From the NCBI RefSeq assembly GCF_009496285.1, contig NZ_WIJK01000042.1, positions 1-5,635 on the forward strand: DNA of 5,635 bases. Reading direction: 5' to 3'. Position 1 is the first letter of the stretch. Each line of letters opens with the position of its first letter. The DNA comes from Streptococcus mitis (GTDB taxonomy: Bacteria > Bacillota > Bacilli > Lactobacillales > Streptococcaceae). Below the pieces are notes generated by a model that saw nothing but the letters and a program-made list of their open reading frames with translations, was not told the DNA's origin and did no database searches. Shown piece after piece: positions 1 to 5,510 of this stretch. The position numbers and the translations under genes are program-made.

Positions 1-120
1 CTCAACCTTAGATCCTGGTTCTGCTGTCACTTCAACTGGTGTCTTAGTTCCGGCTTTACCTGTAAGGTCTGTATCGATAACTGGTTTCGCTGGCGCTGTT
101 GTATCTGGTGTATCTGGTGT
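1..120 (-). repeat. Big_6-like Ig repeat, second unit, cut by window edge
   Basis: Residues 1558-1597 are the first 40 residues of the next 97-residue unit. Bases 1-127 are identical to 292-418, a perfect 127-bp direct repeat at a period of 291 bp. The array continues beyond the window, and its total copy number and the protein's anchor cannot be seen here. Confidence 0.9.
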
Positions 121-3100
121 TGATGGTGTTGTTGCTTTCGCAGCATCACTTGGTTCTGATACATTACCTGCTTTATCAGTTGCTTTAGCTGTTACGCCAC
201 CTTCTGGAATCTCAGTTGTTGGTGTGATTGTAGCTTTACCTTTGTCGTCCGCTACGCCTTCACCAATCTTCTTACCGTCTTTGTCGAACAACTCAACCTT
301 AGATCCTGGTTCTGCTGTCACTTCAACTGGTGTCTTAGTTCCGGCTTTACCTGTAAGGTCTGTATCGATAACTGGTTTCGCTGGCGCTGTTGTATCTGGT
401 GTATCTGGTGTTGATGGTTTTTGAGTTACAAATTCTGACAATGGTTTTGTATCTGTTGAACCATCTGTATATGTTACGACAAGATTTCCTTTGCCATCGT
501 TTGTGACTGATTTAATCTTACCATCTTTATCAACTGGAGTATTTTTTGCGATATTCGCATCGTCATTGTTCTTGTTGTACTCAAGTTTAAGTTTTTCTTT
601 GATTTTATCTAACTCAGCGTCTGTTACTTTTGTTGGATCTGCTACTTCAACTTTATCAGCTGGGGCTGGAGTTGCAATATCGTACTTATCTGTTTGAGAT
701 TTAACGATAAAGTGAACATATCCTGGAGTCTGAGTTGCATTCGGATTTTTATCTAATGCATTAAAATCTGTATTTGATGGTGCATTATCATTGTCATTAG
801 CAACAACAAAACTTGTCCAATGGTTTGGAGCTTTAAGTGTTGTAACACCTGTCATCTTAATAGTAGCTGTAGGACCTGATACAGTACCATCACCATGAGT
901 GACTGCTGAATTCTCGATTTTTCCAGTTGTGAAACCGTAATCTGCCGTATTATCTTTTCCAATACCACCAGGACCACGTACATACATATCTTTAACAGCA
1001 GTGTTGTCTGATGCTTTGAATGTTAAATCAGTGTTTTCACCTGTATAAACATAGATTTCTTTCTTAGCTTCATTTGAGTATGGAACTTCTACTTTTGGAG
1101 CTACGTTTACAAATTCTGACAATGGTTTTGTATCTTTAGAACCATCTTTATAGGTTACAACAACTTTGTTGCCATCTTTTTCTACTTTATCAACAACTTT
1201 TGAAGCATCTTCTACTTCTTGACCTTTTTTGTCAGCTAAACGTGCATCTGGATTGTTTTGAGAATATTCAACTTTAACTTTCTCTTTAATTTTTTCAAAC
1301 TCTTTATCAGTAACATTGTTAGCATCTGATACGGTTACTTTATCTGCTTCTGATGGAGTTTTGATATCATATTTCTTAGTTTGTGCTTTTAATACGAAAG
1401 TTACTGCACCTGGGTCAGTAAGGTAGGTACCCACTACTTCTCCATTATTTTTAGTTTTGGTTGCATTATTAGAAATCTCTGCACCATCTGTATCAGTTGC
1501 AGTTGCAAAACGCGTTACAAGATCTAAAGAATCGTTTTCTGTTTTCGGTAATTTTTCTGCCGATATGCCAGAAACTTGTCCTGTTACTTTAATTTTCGCA
1601 GGCGTAGCTGTTTCAGAATTAATTGCTGTTACAGTGTATCCATATTCATTATCTTGTTTATCTGGATTCCCATCAATATTATTTAGGGCAATATTTCCAC
1701 CTTTTTTAAGTGAAGCTGATTTAATTTTTCCAGAATCATCATTAAAGGTAATATCAACGTCAGCTTCTTCTCCAGTATAAAGATAAACTTCTTTTTTGTT
1801 TGGAGCTGGATCTGAGTATGGAATCTCTACTGTTGGTGCAACATTCGTACGTGCAAAATCAGTCAATGGTTTTGTATCTTTAGAACCATCTTTATAGGTT
1901 ACAACAAGATTGTTTCCTTCTTTTTCTACTTTATCAACAACTTTTGAAGCATCTTCTACTTCTTTACCTTTTTTGTCAGCTAAACGTGCATCTGGATTGT
2001 TTTGAGAATATTCAACTTTAACTTTCTCTTTAATTTTGTCGAACTCTGCATCAGTAACATTATTAGCATCCGCTACAGGAAGTTTTTCCTCTGGAACCTT
2101 AATATCATATTTCTTAGTTTGAGCTTTTAATACGAAAGTTACTGCACCTGGGTCGGTTAAGTAAGAACCAACAACCTCTCCATTTTTCTTAGTTTTTACC
2201 GCAGTATTATTGATTAATGCTCCATCAGTATCAGTTGCAGTGGCAAAACGCGTTACAAGATCTAAAGAATCGTTTTCTGTTTTCGGTAATTTTTCTGCCG
2301 CTATGCCAGAAACTTGTCCTGTTACTTTAATTTTCGCAGGCGTCGCTGTTTCAGAATTAATTGCTGTTACAGTATATCCATATTCATTATCTTGTTTATC
2401 TGGATTACCATCAATATCATTTAAGGCAATATTTCCACCTTTTTTAAGTGAAGCTGATTTAATTTTTCCAGAATCGTCGTTAAATGTGATATCAACGTCA
2501 GCTTCTTCTCCAGTATAAAGATAAACTTCTTTTTTGTTTGGAGCTGGATCTGAATAAGGAATCTCTACTGTTGGTGCTACGTTGTCACGTGCAGGGTTTA
2601 CAACTACAGTAACTTCAATCTCGTTTGACTCTTTACCTTGGCTATCAACAGCTTTATACTTAACTGTGTAAGTGCCTTGGGTATTTGTATCAACTGTCTT
2701 GGTTGCTGTGTCGCCATTTACTGAAACAACTTCAGCATGGACCTTATCACCTAGGGTTGCTTGGGCATCATCTTCTTTATCTGCTACTGTCACAAGAGAT
2801 GCAAGGTCAAGTTGAGCACCTTGAGCAACAGTTTTTTTGTTTCCTTCAACTGCTGATGCAATAGTTGGAGCTTGGTTTTCTACTGAGCGTGGTTGCCAGT
2901 CAGCCACACTTGAGAAGCCACCCTCTACCACGTTTGAGATTGCTGCTACTTCTGTACCTGCAATCTTGTCAGCCATGGTAAGAACGATCGTATCTTGGAA
3001 CTTACCGTGCTCAACTGATTTGACAGTTGCCTTATCTGATTTTTGTGATGTCCATGCAGATGAGGCATTATCACGTTTGACTGGAATCTCAACAGTCTCT

Positions 3101-4791
3101 CCAGCAGTATTTGTATAGCGCATGTAGGCAATTCCTGCATCATGAGGAACCTTAAGAGTAACCTCTTTTTGTCCTGCTACAACTGCAGCTTGGTTAGTAG
3201 TCAAGCTTGAAGGTTCAACAGTTGTTACACCAACAGATACTGGTACAGTACGACGGCTACTTTCTTCACCGTTAACTACTTGGCTTACCTCTACTGTTTG
3301 ACGTGGTTTGATAGTTGTACCATCACCTTGGTTGTTGTTCAAGGCTGTTGGAAGCTCACCTGTAGTCCAGTTACCGCTACTGTCAACAGTGACATTGCCG
3401 ATGTTTTGCTCTTGACCATCGATATAAATCTTAATAGTTGCACCTGGAACCCCTGTTCCTGAAAGAGTGCTTGAAGTTGAAGCTACAGTTTGAACAGGAA
3501 CGTTGACAGAGGTGTTGGTCAAGTTTGGAGTCACACTTGGTGCAGCAACCTGACTAACCAGTTGCTTATCATATTTACCTGAGATAGCATACCAGTTGTT
3601 TCGTGGTAAGCCTGTTTTAGATTCAACTCCAGCAATATAAGAAATGGTCTGTGATGGGTCTTCAACTACAGTACGGTACTTAATAGTAACCATGCGCGCC
3701 TTAGTGTTGTTACCATAACTAAGGACATAAACCTTTTTAGTGTTGTTCATGACACCGCTAAGACCATTTACGTTGTTGTAGTCTCCCCCAACGGTATTCT
3801 TGACACGCCACTCAAGTTTATTACCAGCATCGATAAACTGCTGACCTTCTGCAGACGGCGAACCACCTGGTGTAACATTTCCATCCACCCAGCCATCGCG
3901 GGGGCCGTAAGCGCCGTTGTTATATTCTGTCACAACTTTATAAGGATCAGATACATTTTTAGGGATTGTAAAGTAGTAGTATCCTCCCATCTTATCGTAC
4001 TGAGCCTCGTTAAAGGTTACCGTCCACTCCAAGACTGGACGACCTTGACCAGATGGGTCTGTAGCCACTGTTTTTCCATCGACTACCTCATAGTCTCCCA
4101 GCTGTCTGTACTCGATCTTAGCACGTTGAGTTGGATCTCCATCGTTTACTGTAGCAGTTCTGTCTTTATAAACGTACTTGATGTCTTTCTCTTCCGAAGA
4201 GCGATCTTGAGCACGTTCTTGTCCTGCTGCTCGACGGCTTCTTGACTTAGGTTGAGTGGCTGAAGTTTCTGCTGGAGCTGCCACTTTAACAGTTTGACTT
4301 GCTGTCAAGTTTGCAGTTGAACCATCTGCAAAAGTAACAACTACTGATCCATCTGCTTGGACTTGAACATCAGTCGCAGTAGGATTCACACCCTTAACAG
4401 CTGCCACTACATTTGCTTTTTCTTCATCTGTCAAAGCTGAAGAATCTGCTACCACTGTCAATGAAGGAAGCTGAACTCCATCTGCTTCCTTAGCTGTTTT
4501 TGCTGAGGTAGCTTCTGAACTTGTAGGATGTTCGGCAACCACTGGTGAAGTTGTTGATACCTCCACTGCTGGTGCTTTATACGTTCCTACTTCGTCACTA
4601 GAGCTTGCTTCAGCAGCTGAGTTGGCAGTTTTAGTCTCTACCTCCCCAGTATCAGCTGTGTCGGCCTTAACCGTTGGAGCTACCAAGGCTGCACCAACTG
4701 CAAAGACAAGCGAACAACCAAAAAGGAAATGTTTTCCTTTTTTAATCATACGCCAGTTCTTCTGCTCTGCATTTTTACGATTAAAATACAT
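1..4791 (-). CDS. Large multidomain surface adhesin, 3' end outside window
   Basis: This minus-strand frame is open for 1597 codons from the ATG at 4791 to base 1; I read every triplet and found no stop. The ATG is chosen because AAAGGAG lies 8 nt upstream and the product starts with a typical signal peptide (charged residues 1-20, hydrophobic 22-38, cleavage likely after VKA at 43). Order of parts: Thr/Ser/Glu/Ala-rich stalk (44-106), small DGS module (108-170), basic linker (182-197), unrecognised domain (200-410), Ig-like (415-521), unrecognised (522-637), Ig-like (638-736), large repeats R1 (737-982), R2 (983-1228) and R3 (1229-1455), then Pro/Thr linker plus Big_6-like repeats (1456 onward). 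It is probably exported and wall-anchored, acting in attachment to host or partner cells; no LPXTG anchor is visible because the C-terminus is missing. R1 and R2 resemble Siglec-like plus Unique regions of serine-rich-repeat adhesins, suggesting glycan binding (inference). It appears monocistronic at its 5' end. I do not recognise a named gene. Confidence 0.93.
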   Translation of the reverse strand, partial: MYFNRKNAEQKNWRMIKKGKHFLFGCSLVFAVGAALVAPTVKADTADTGEVETKTANSAAEASSSDEVGTYKAPAVEVSTTSPVVAEHPTSSEATSAKTAKEADGVQLPSLTVVADSSALTDEEKANVVAAVKGVNPTATDVQVQADGSVVVTFADGSTANLTASQTVKVAAPAETSATQPKSRSRRAAGQERAQDRSSEEKDIKYVYKDRTATVNDGDPTQRAKIEYRQLGDYEVVDGKTVATDPSGQGRPVLEWTVTFNEAQYDKMGGYYYFTIPKNVSDPYKVVTEYNNGAYGPRDGWVDGNVTPGGSPSAEGQQFIDAGNKLEWRVKNTVGGDYNNVNGLSGVMNNTKKVYVLSYGNNTKARMVTIKYRTVVEDPSQTISYIAGVESKTGLPRNNWYAISGKYDKQLVSQVAAPSVTPNLTNTSVNVPVQTVASTSSTLSGTGVPGATIKIYIDGQEQNIGNVTVDSSGNWTTGELPTALNNNQGDGTTIKPRQTVEVSQVVNGEESSRRTVPVSVGVTTVEPSSLTTNQAAVVAGQKEVTLKVPHDAGIAYMRYTNTAGETVEIPVKRDNASSAWTSQKSDKATVKSVEHGKFQDTIVLTMADKIAGTEVAAISNVVEGGFSSVADWQPRSVENQAPTIASAVEGNKKTVAQGAQLDLASLVTVADKEDDAQATLGDKVHAEVVSVNGDTATKTVDTNTQGTYTVKYKAVDSQGKESNEIEVTVVVNPARDNVAPTVEIPYSDPAPNKKEVYLYTGEEADVDITFNDDSGKIKSASLKKGGNIALNDIDGNPDKQDNEYGYTVTAINSETATPAKIKVTGQVSGIAAEKLPKTENDSLDLVTRFATATDTDGALINNTAVKTKKNGEVVGSYLTDPGAVTFVLKAQTKKYDIKVPEEKLPVADANNVTDAEFDKIKEKVKVEYSQNNPDARLADKKGKEVEDASKVVDKVEKEGNNLVVTYKDGSKDTKPLTDFARTNVAPTVEIPYSDPAPNKKEVYLYTGEEADVDITFNDDSGKIKSASLKKGGNIALNNIDGNPDKQDNEYGYTVTAINSETATPAKIKVTGQVSGISAEKLPKTENDSLDLVTRFATATDTDGAEISNNATKTKNNGEVVGTYLTDPGAVTFVLKAQTKKYDIKTPSEADKVTVSDANNVTDKEFEKIKEKVKVEYSQNNPDARLADKKGQEVEDASKVVDKVEKDGNKVVVTYKDGSKDTKPLSEFVNVAPKVEVPYSNEAKKEIYVYTGENTDLTFKASDNTAVKDMYVRGPGGIGKDNTADYGFTTGKIENSAVTHGDGTVSGPTATIKMTGVTTLKAPNHWTSFVVANDNDNAPSNTDFNALDKNPNATQTPGYVHFIVKSQTDKYDIATPAPADKVEVADPTKVTDAELDKIKEKLKLEYNKNNDDANIAKNTPVDKDGKIKSVTNDGKGNLVVTYTDGSTDTKPLSEFVTQKPSTPDTPDTTAPAKPVIDTDLTGKAGTKTPVEVTAEPGSKVELFDKDGKKIGEGVADDKGKATITPTTEIPEGGVTAKATDKAGNVSEPSDAAKATTPSTPDTPDTTAPAKPVIDTDLTGKAGTKTPVEVTAEPGSKVE
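121..411 (-). repeat. Big_6-like Ig repeat, first unit, 291 bp
   Basis: Residues 1461-1557 make one whole 97-residue unit: a Pro/Thr/Asp linker TPDTPDTTAPAKPVIDTDL, then VEVTAEPGSKVELFDKDGKK, IGEGVADDKGKATITPT, and GGVTAKATDKAGNVSEPSDA. The E-P-G-(S/A)-x-V-x-(L/V)-x-D-x-x-G and A-x-D-x-A-G-N-x-S-x-P-S pattern is typical of the Big_6 / adhesive Ig repeats that form long stalks in streptococcal and staphylococcal wall proteins. A second unit follows without a gap. The role is to project the binding domains outward. Confidence 0.88.
427..1107 (-). repeat. Adhesin large repeat R3, diverged, 681 bp
   Basis: Residues 1229-1455 have the same two-part plan as R1 and R2 (NVAPKVEVPYS, KEIYVYTGE, DYGFTTGKI, then KYDIATPAPADKVEVADP and VVTYTDGSTDTKPLSEFV) but the Ig-like half is clearly diverged and shorter. 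Where R1 and R2 have LVTRFATATDTDG, R3 has HWTSFVVANDND, so the arginine is replaced by serine at 1327. It also carries its own loops MYVRGPGGIG near 1269 and NALDKNPNATQTPG ending at 1357. If R1 and R2 bind sialoglycans through that arginine, R3 probably does not, or binds something else. Confidence 0.85.
1108..1845 (-). repeat. Adhesin large repeat R2, 738 bp
   Basis: Residues 983-1228 repeat R1 with the same length. V-T-R-F falls at 1092-1095, exactly 246 residues after that of R1. Long stretches of DNA are identical to R1; in the first ~330 bp of the unit most differences are single bases in third codon positions. Visible protein differences cluster in the loop after ATDTDGA (EISNNATKTKNN here, LINNTAVKTKKN in R1) and in the linker after KYDI (KTPSEADKVTVS here, KVPEEKLPVA in R1). 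The closeness implies recent duplication or homogenisation by recombination. Confidence 0.9.
1846..2583 (-). repeat. Adhesin large repeat R1, 738 bp
   Basis: Residues 737-982 start NVAPTVEIPYSDP and end KPLTDFART. The first ~160 residues are an Ig-like half: KKEVYLYTGEE, DSGKIKSASLKKGG, EYGYTVTAI, then LVTRFATATDTDGA with V-T-R-F at 846-849. The remaining ~85 residues are a DGS half: KYDIKVPEE, VADANNVTD, a lysine-rich helix, and VVTYKDGSKDTKPL. This two-part order recalls the Siglec-like plus Unique pair of sialic acid-binding streptococcal adhesins. R1 is nearly identical to R2 at both DNA and protein level and of exactly the same length. Confidence 0.9.
2584..2880 (-). other. Ig-like domain (HYR/DUF5011-like)
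   Basis: Residues 638-736 begin NQAPTIASA, continue QLDLASLVTVADKEDD and HAEVVSVNGDTATK, and close with GTYTVKYKAVDSQGKESNE and IEVTVVVNP. The G-T-Y-T-V-x-Y-x-A-x-D-x-x-G-x-x-S ending followed by a strand with V-x-V is the usual signature of HYR or DUF5011-type Ig folds in wall-anchored adhesins. The acidic ADKEDD stretch may help hold calcium or shape a loop (inference). It is a likely rigid spacer leading into the large repeats. Confidence 0.7.
2881..3228 (-). other. Unassigned beta-rich domain
   Basis: Residues 522-637 lie between two Ig-like domains. Visible segments are KEVTLKVPHDAGIAYMRYTN near 542, GETVEIPVKRDN near 564, a lysine- and serine-rich turn near 582, DTIVLTMADKIAGTEVAAIS near 600, and a closing GGFSSVADWQPRSV ending at 637. 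The spacing fits an Ig or fibronectin-III type sandwich, but I do not recognise the family. Its codon use and base composition look the same as the flanking domains, so it is not obviously a recent insert. Confidence 0.4.
3229..3549 (-). other. Ig-like domain (Big_6-like)
   Basis: Residues 415-521 contain the pattern of bacterial Ig-like folds that separate binding domains: VQTVASTSSTLSGTGVPGATIKIYIDG with the G-x-P-G-A-T-I-K-I turn, then GNVTVDSSGNWTTGELPTAL and a closing strand RQTVEVSQVVNGEESSRRTVPV. The G-(V/E)-P-G-(A/S)-(T/K)-(I/V) and D-x-x-G-x-(W/A)-T elements recur in the Big_6-like repeats at the other end of the window. It is most likely a structural spacer. Confidence 0.65.
3562..4194 (-). 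other. Unrecognised N-terminal domain of the adhesin
   Basis: Residues 200-410 form a non-repetitive block rich in Tyr, Asn, Gly and Trp, with alternating beta-like segments: VLEWTVTFNEAQYD near 252, GYYYFTIPKNVSDPY near 269, KLEWRVKNTVGGDYNNVNGL near 325, VYVLSYGNN near 352, and RMVTIKYRTVVEDPSQTISY near 366. The position (outermost folded part after the stalk) and composition are what one expects of a ligand-binding region, as in the N-terminal regions of MSCRAMM-type and Fap1-type adhesins. I cannot assign it to a known family. No cysteine is present, so there are no disulphides. Function is inferred from position only. Confidence 0.5.
4282..4470 (-). other. Small DGS module, N-terminal copy
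   Basis: Residues 108-170 run from LPSLTVVADS through SALTDEEKANVV to VVVTFADGSTANL. The order (short beta segment with VAD, a helix opening with LTDEE, then a strand ending in VTFADGS) matches the second half of each large repeat downstream, where it reads V(A/S)DANNVTD, a lysine-rich helix, then VVTYKDGSKDTKPL. This copy is shorter and more divergent. Such modules act as spacers beside glycan-binding domains in streptococcal adhesins as I remember them; no catalytic residues are expected or seen. Confidence 0.55.
4663..4791 (-). other. Signal peptide, KxYKxGKxW-like
   Basis: Residues 1-43 hold a long charged n-region, the segment RMIKKGKHF at 14-22, a hydrophobic core with glycines at 25 and 33, and a likely signal peptidase I site after VKA (41-43). 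The 14-22 segment fits a relaxed form of the KxYKxGKxW signal motif (R for K, I for Y, F for W). It looks much like the K-L-I-K-S-G-K-H-W stretch I recall from GspB/Fap1-type adhesins, which leave the cell through SecA2/SecY2. GCS at 25-27 also recalls the GxxS part of YSIRK signals, so ordinary Sec export at the septum remains possible. Export itself is nearly certain; the route is not. Confidence 0.85.
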
Positions 4792-4799
4792 CACATTAT

Positions 4800-4806
4800 C
4801 TCCTTT
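4800..4806 (-). promoter_or_regulatory. Ribosome binding site of the adhesin gene
   Basis: AAAGGAG on the minus strand ends 8 nt before the ATG at 4791. This strong site fixes the start and argues against the in-frame methionine at residue 15. An out-of-frame ATG inside the gap is followed at once by TGA and should not matter. Confidence 0.9.
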
Positions 4807-4820
4807 GTTTAAAAATAACT

Positions 4821-4837
4821 GCATGTCTTTTACATAC
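4821..4837 (-). promoter_or_regulatory. 5'-terminal stem-loop in the leader
   Basis: In the transcript, GUAUGU (4837-4832) pairs with ACAUGC (4826-4821) around the 5-nt loop AAAAG, giving six pairs of which one is G-U. The stem begins at the predicted first transcribed base. Such structures can shield a 5' end from RNase J or similar enzymes. The stem is short, so this is a modest claim. Confidence 0.4.
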
Positions 4838-4843
4838 AATTCA

Positions 4844-4872
4844 ATTATACATCTCTTCTAGAAAATAGTCAA
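4844..4872 (-). promoter_or_regulatory. Sigma-A promoter of the adhesin gene
   Basis: Reading the minus strand, TTGACT (4872-4867) is followed by a 17-bp spacer and TATAAT (4849-4844). That is five of six and six of six matches to the housekeeping consensus with ideal spacing. A- and T-rich tracts lie directly upstream and could serve as an UP element. The predicted transcript start is about 4837, giving a leader of roughly 46 nt. The spacer contains the 8-bp palindrome TTCTAGAA (4856-4863), a possible operator. Confidence 0.85.
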
Positions 4873-5055
4873 TTAAAACAATTTTTGAACTTTCAAGTAT
4901 TTTATAAACCAAAAACTACATATATAATGTCTTTTATAACTTAATATAGTTATCTAAAAATTCAGTAAAATCAGATTCTACACACATAGTTTTCTTCACT
5001 GGACCTTTTAAGACACAAAATTTCAAAAAAACAGAAAATTTACATTAAATTTTCA

Positions 5056-5085
5056 GAATGAATGAAAAATAAATGAATGAATGAA
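5056..5085 (+). repeat. Short ATGA tetranucleotide repeats
   Basis: GAATGAATGAA at 5056-5066 and AATGAATGAATGAA at 5072-5085 flank a short A-rich spacer, giving five ATGA units in 30 bases. They lie about 210 bp upstream of the adhesin promoter and outside any gene, so phase variation by slippage in a reading frame is not expected. Confidence 0.6.
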
Positions 5086-5116
5086 GTTTGTATCAAAGAA
5101 CATTAGCGATCCTAAA

Positions 5117-5146
5117 TTTTCTTGAATCTTTTAATACTCAAGAAAA
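5117..5146. other. Weak AT-rich inverted repeat
   Basis: TTTTCTTGA (5117-5125) is perfectly complementary to TCAAGAAAA (5138-5146) across a 12-nt loop. The stem is mostly A-T and no clear U-tract with a GC-rich stem is present, so it is a poor intrinsic terminator. It may be a protein-binding site or a relic of a mobile element. Confidence 0.35.
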
Positions 5147-5402
5147 ATCAACCTACACTTTTTATTGACAGACCACTTAAGAAAGATGCTAGTCCAAGTA
5201 TATATTTTTAACAAGACAATCGATAGACCTTCTTATGTTCTAGGAGGGTAAGGAAAGAGTTTTTAATGAATCCCATACTATAGGTGATCGCACACTAAAA
5301 ATTTTTGCTTTTTTTGATTTTATAGGCTTAAAATGGTGTTTTCTTTTAAAAATTATGAGATAGCACCGAGGGATGCCATCGATTACACCTGTGAGAGTCA
5401 AA

Positions 5403-5510
5403 TATAGTAGATTGAAATAAGATATGAACAAAGAGATTAGAAAAGTCAAAGTAATTTCTAGAAATATTTTTAGCAGTCATAGTGTACTATTCCAGATTCA
5501 ATTCACTATA
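5403..5510. mobile_element. Small inverted-repeat element or IS end remnant
   Basis: TATAGTAGATTGAA (5403-5416) matches 12 of 14 bases of the reverse complement of TTCAATTCACTATA (5497-5510), so a 108-bp segment is bounded by imperfect inverted repeats. It has no coding capacity worth calling and contains the 12-bp palindrome ATTTCTAGAAAT (5454-5465). Its right end coincides with the start of recognisable IS110 transposase sequence. From memory, similar TATAGTAGATTGAA ends are scattered through pneumococcal-group genomes, but I could not check this. It is a MITE-like element or an IS end. Confidence 0.4.

Larger units (their letters stand above)
4873..5402. other. AT-rich intergenic region without a supported gene
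   Basis: About 530 bases, visibly richer in A and T than the adhesin gene. Stops are frequent in all plus frames. The longest minus frame (5240-5449) has no ribosome binding site, low-complexity lysine- and phenylalanine-rich content and no recognisable family, so I do not call it. The stretch holds a short inverted repeat upstream of the promoter (TTGAA, CT, TTCAA at 4885-4896), ATGA-type short repeats (5056-5085) and a weak hairpin (5117-5146). It is probably the remains of older mobile-element insertions, but I cannot name them. Confidence 0.6.

Noticed and set aside
1..2583. A CRISPR array or other non-coding repeat array.
   Set aside because: The repeats are 291 and 738 bp, in frame, and encode protein domains; there are no short repeats with unique spacers.
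4747..4749. In-frame ATG at residue 15 of the adhesin as the real start.
   Set aside because: It has no ribosome binding site at the right distance and would remove the charged n-region, while the ATG at 4791 has AAAGGAG 8 nt upstream.
224..4861. Open frames of 60-107 codons on the plus strand opposite the adhesin gene, and a 65-codon minus frame at 2946-3143.
   Set aside because: They are antisense or out-of-frame shadows of the adhesin gene: hydrophobic low-complexity products, no ribosome binding sites, and two of them (1457-1780, 2210-2518) are copies only because they lie across R2 and R1.
5117..5146. Intrinsic terminator.
   Set aside because: The stem is almost all A-T with a 12-nt loop and no adjacent run of T after a GC-rich stem, and no gene ends here.
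5165..5193. TTGACA at 5165-5170 as a plus-strand promoter.
   Set aside because: No acceptable -10 box occurs 16-18 bp downstream and no gene follows.
5240..5449. 69-codon minus-strand frame in the intergenic region.
   Set aside because: No ribosome binding site, no recognisable family, low-complexity AT-driven content, and it overlaps the inverted-repeat segment.
5333..5461. Two very short plus frames starting at 5333 and 5424.
   Set aside because: Each is under 40 codons, lacks a well-placed ribosome binding site and matches nothing I know; they may be decayed mobile-element sequence.
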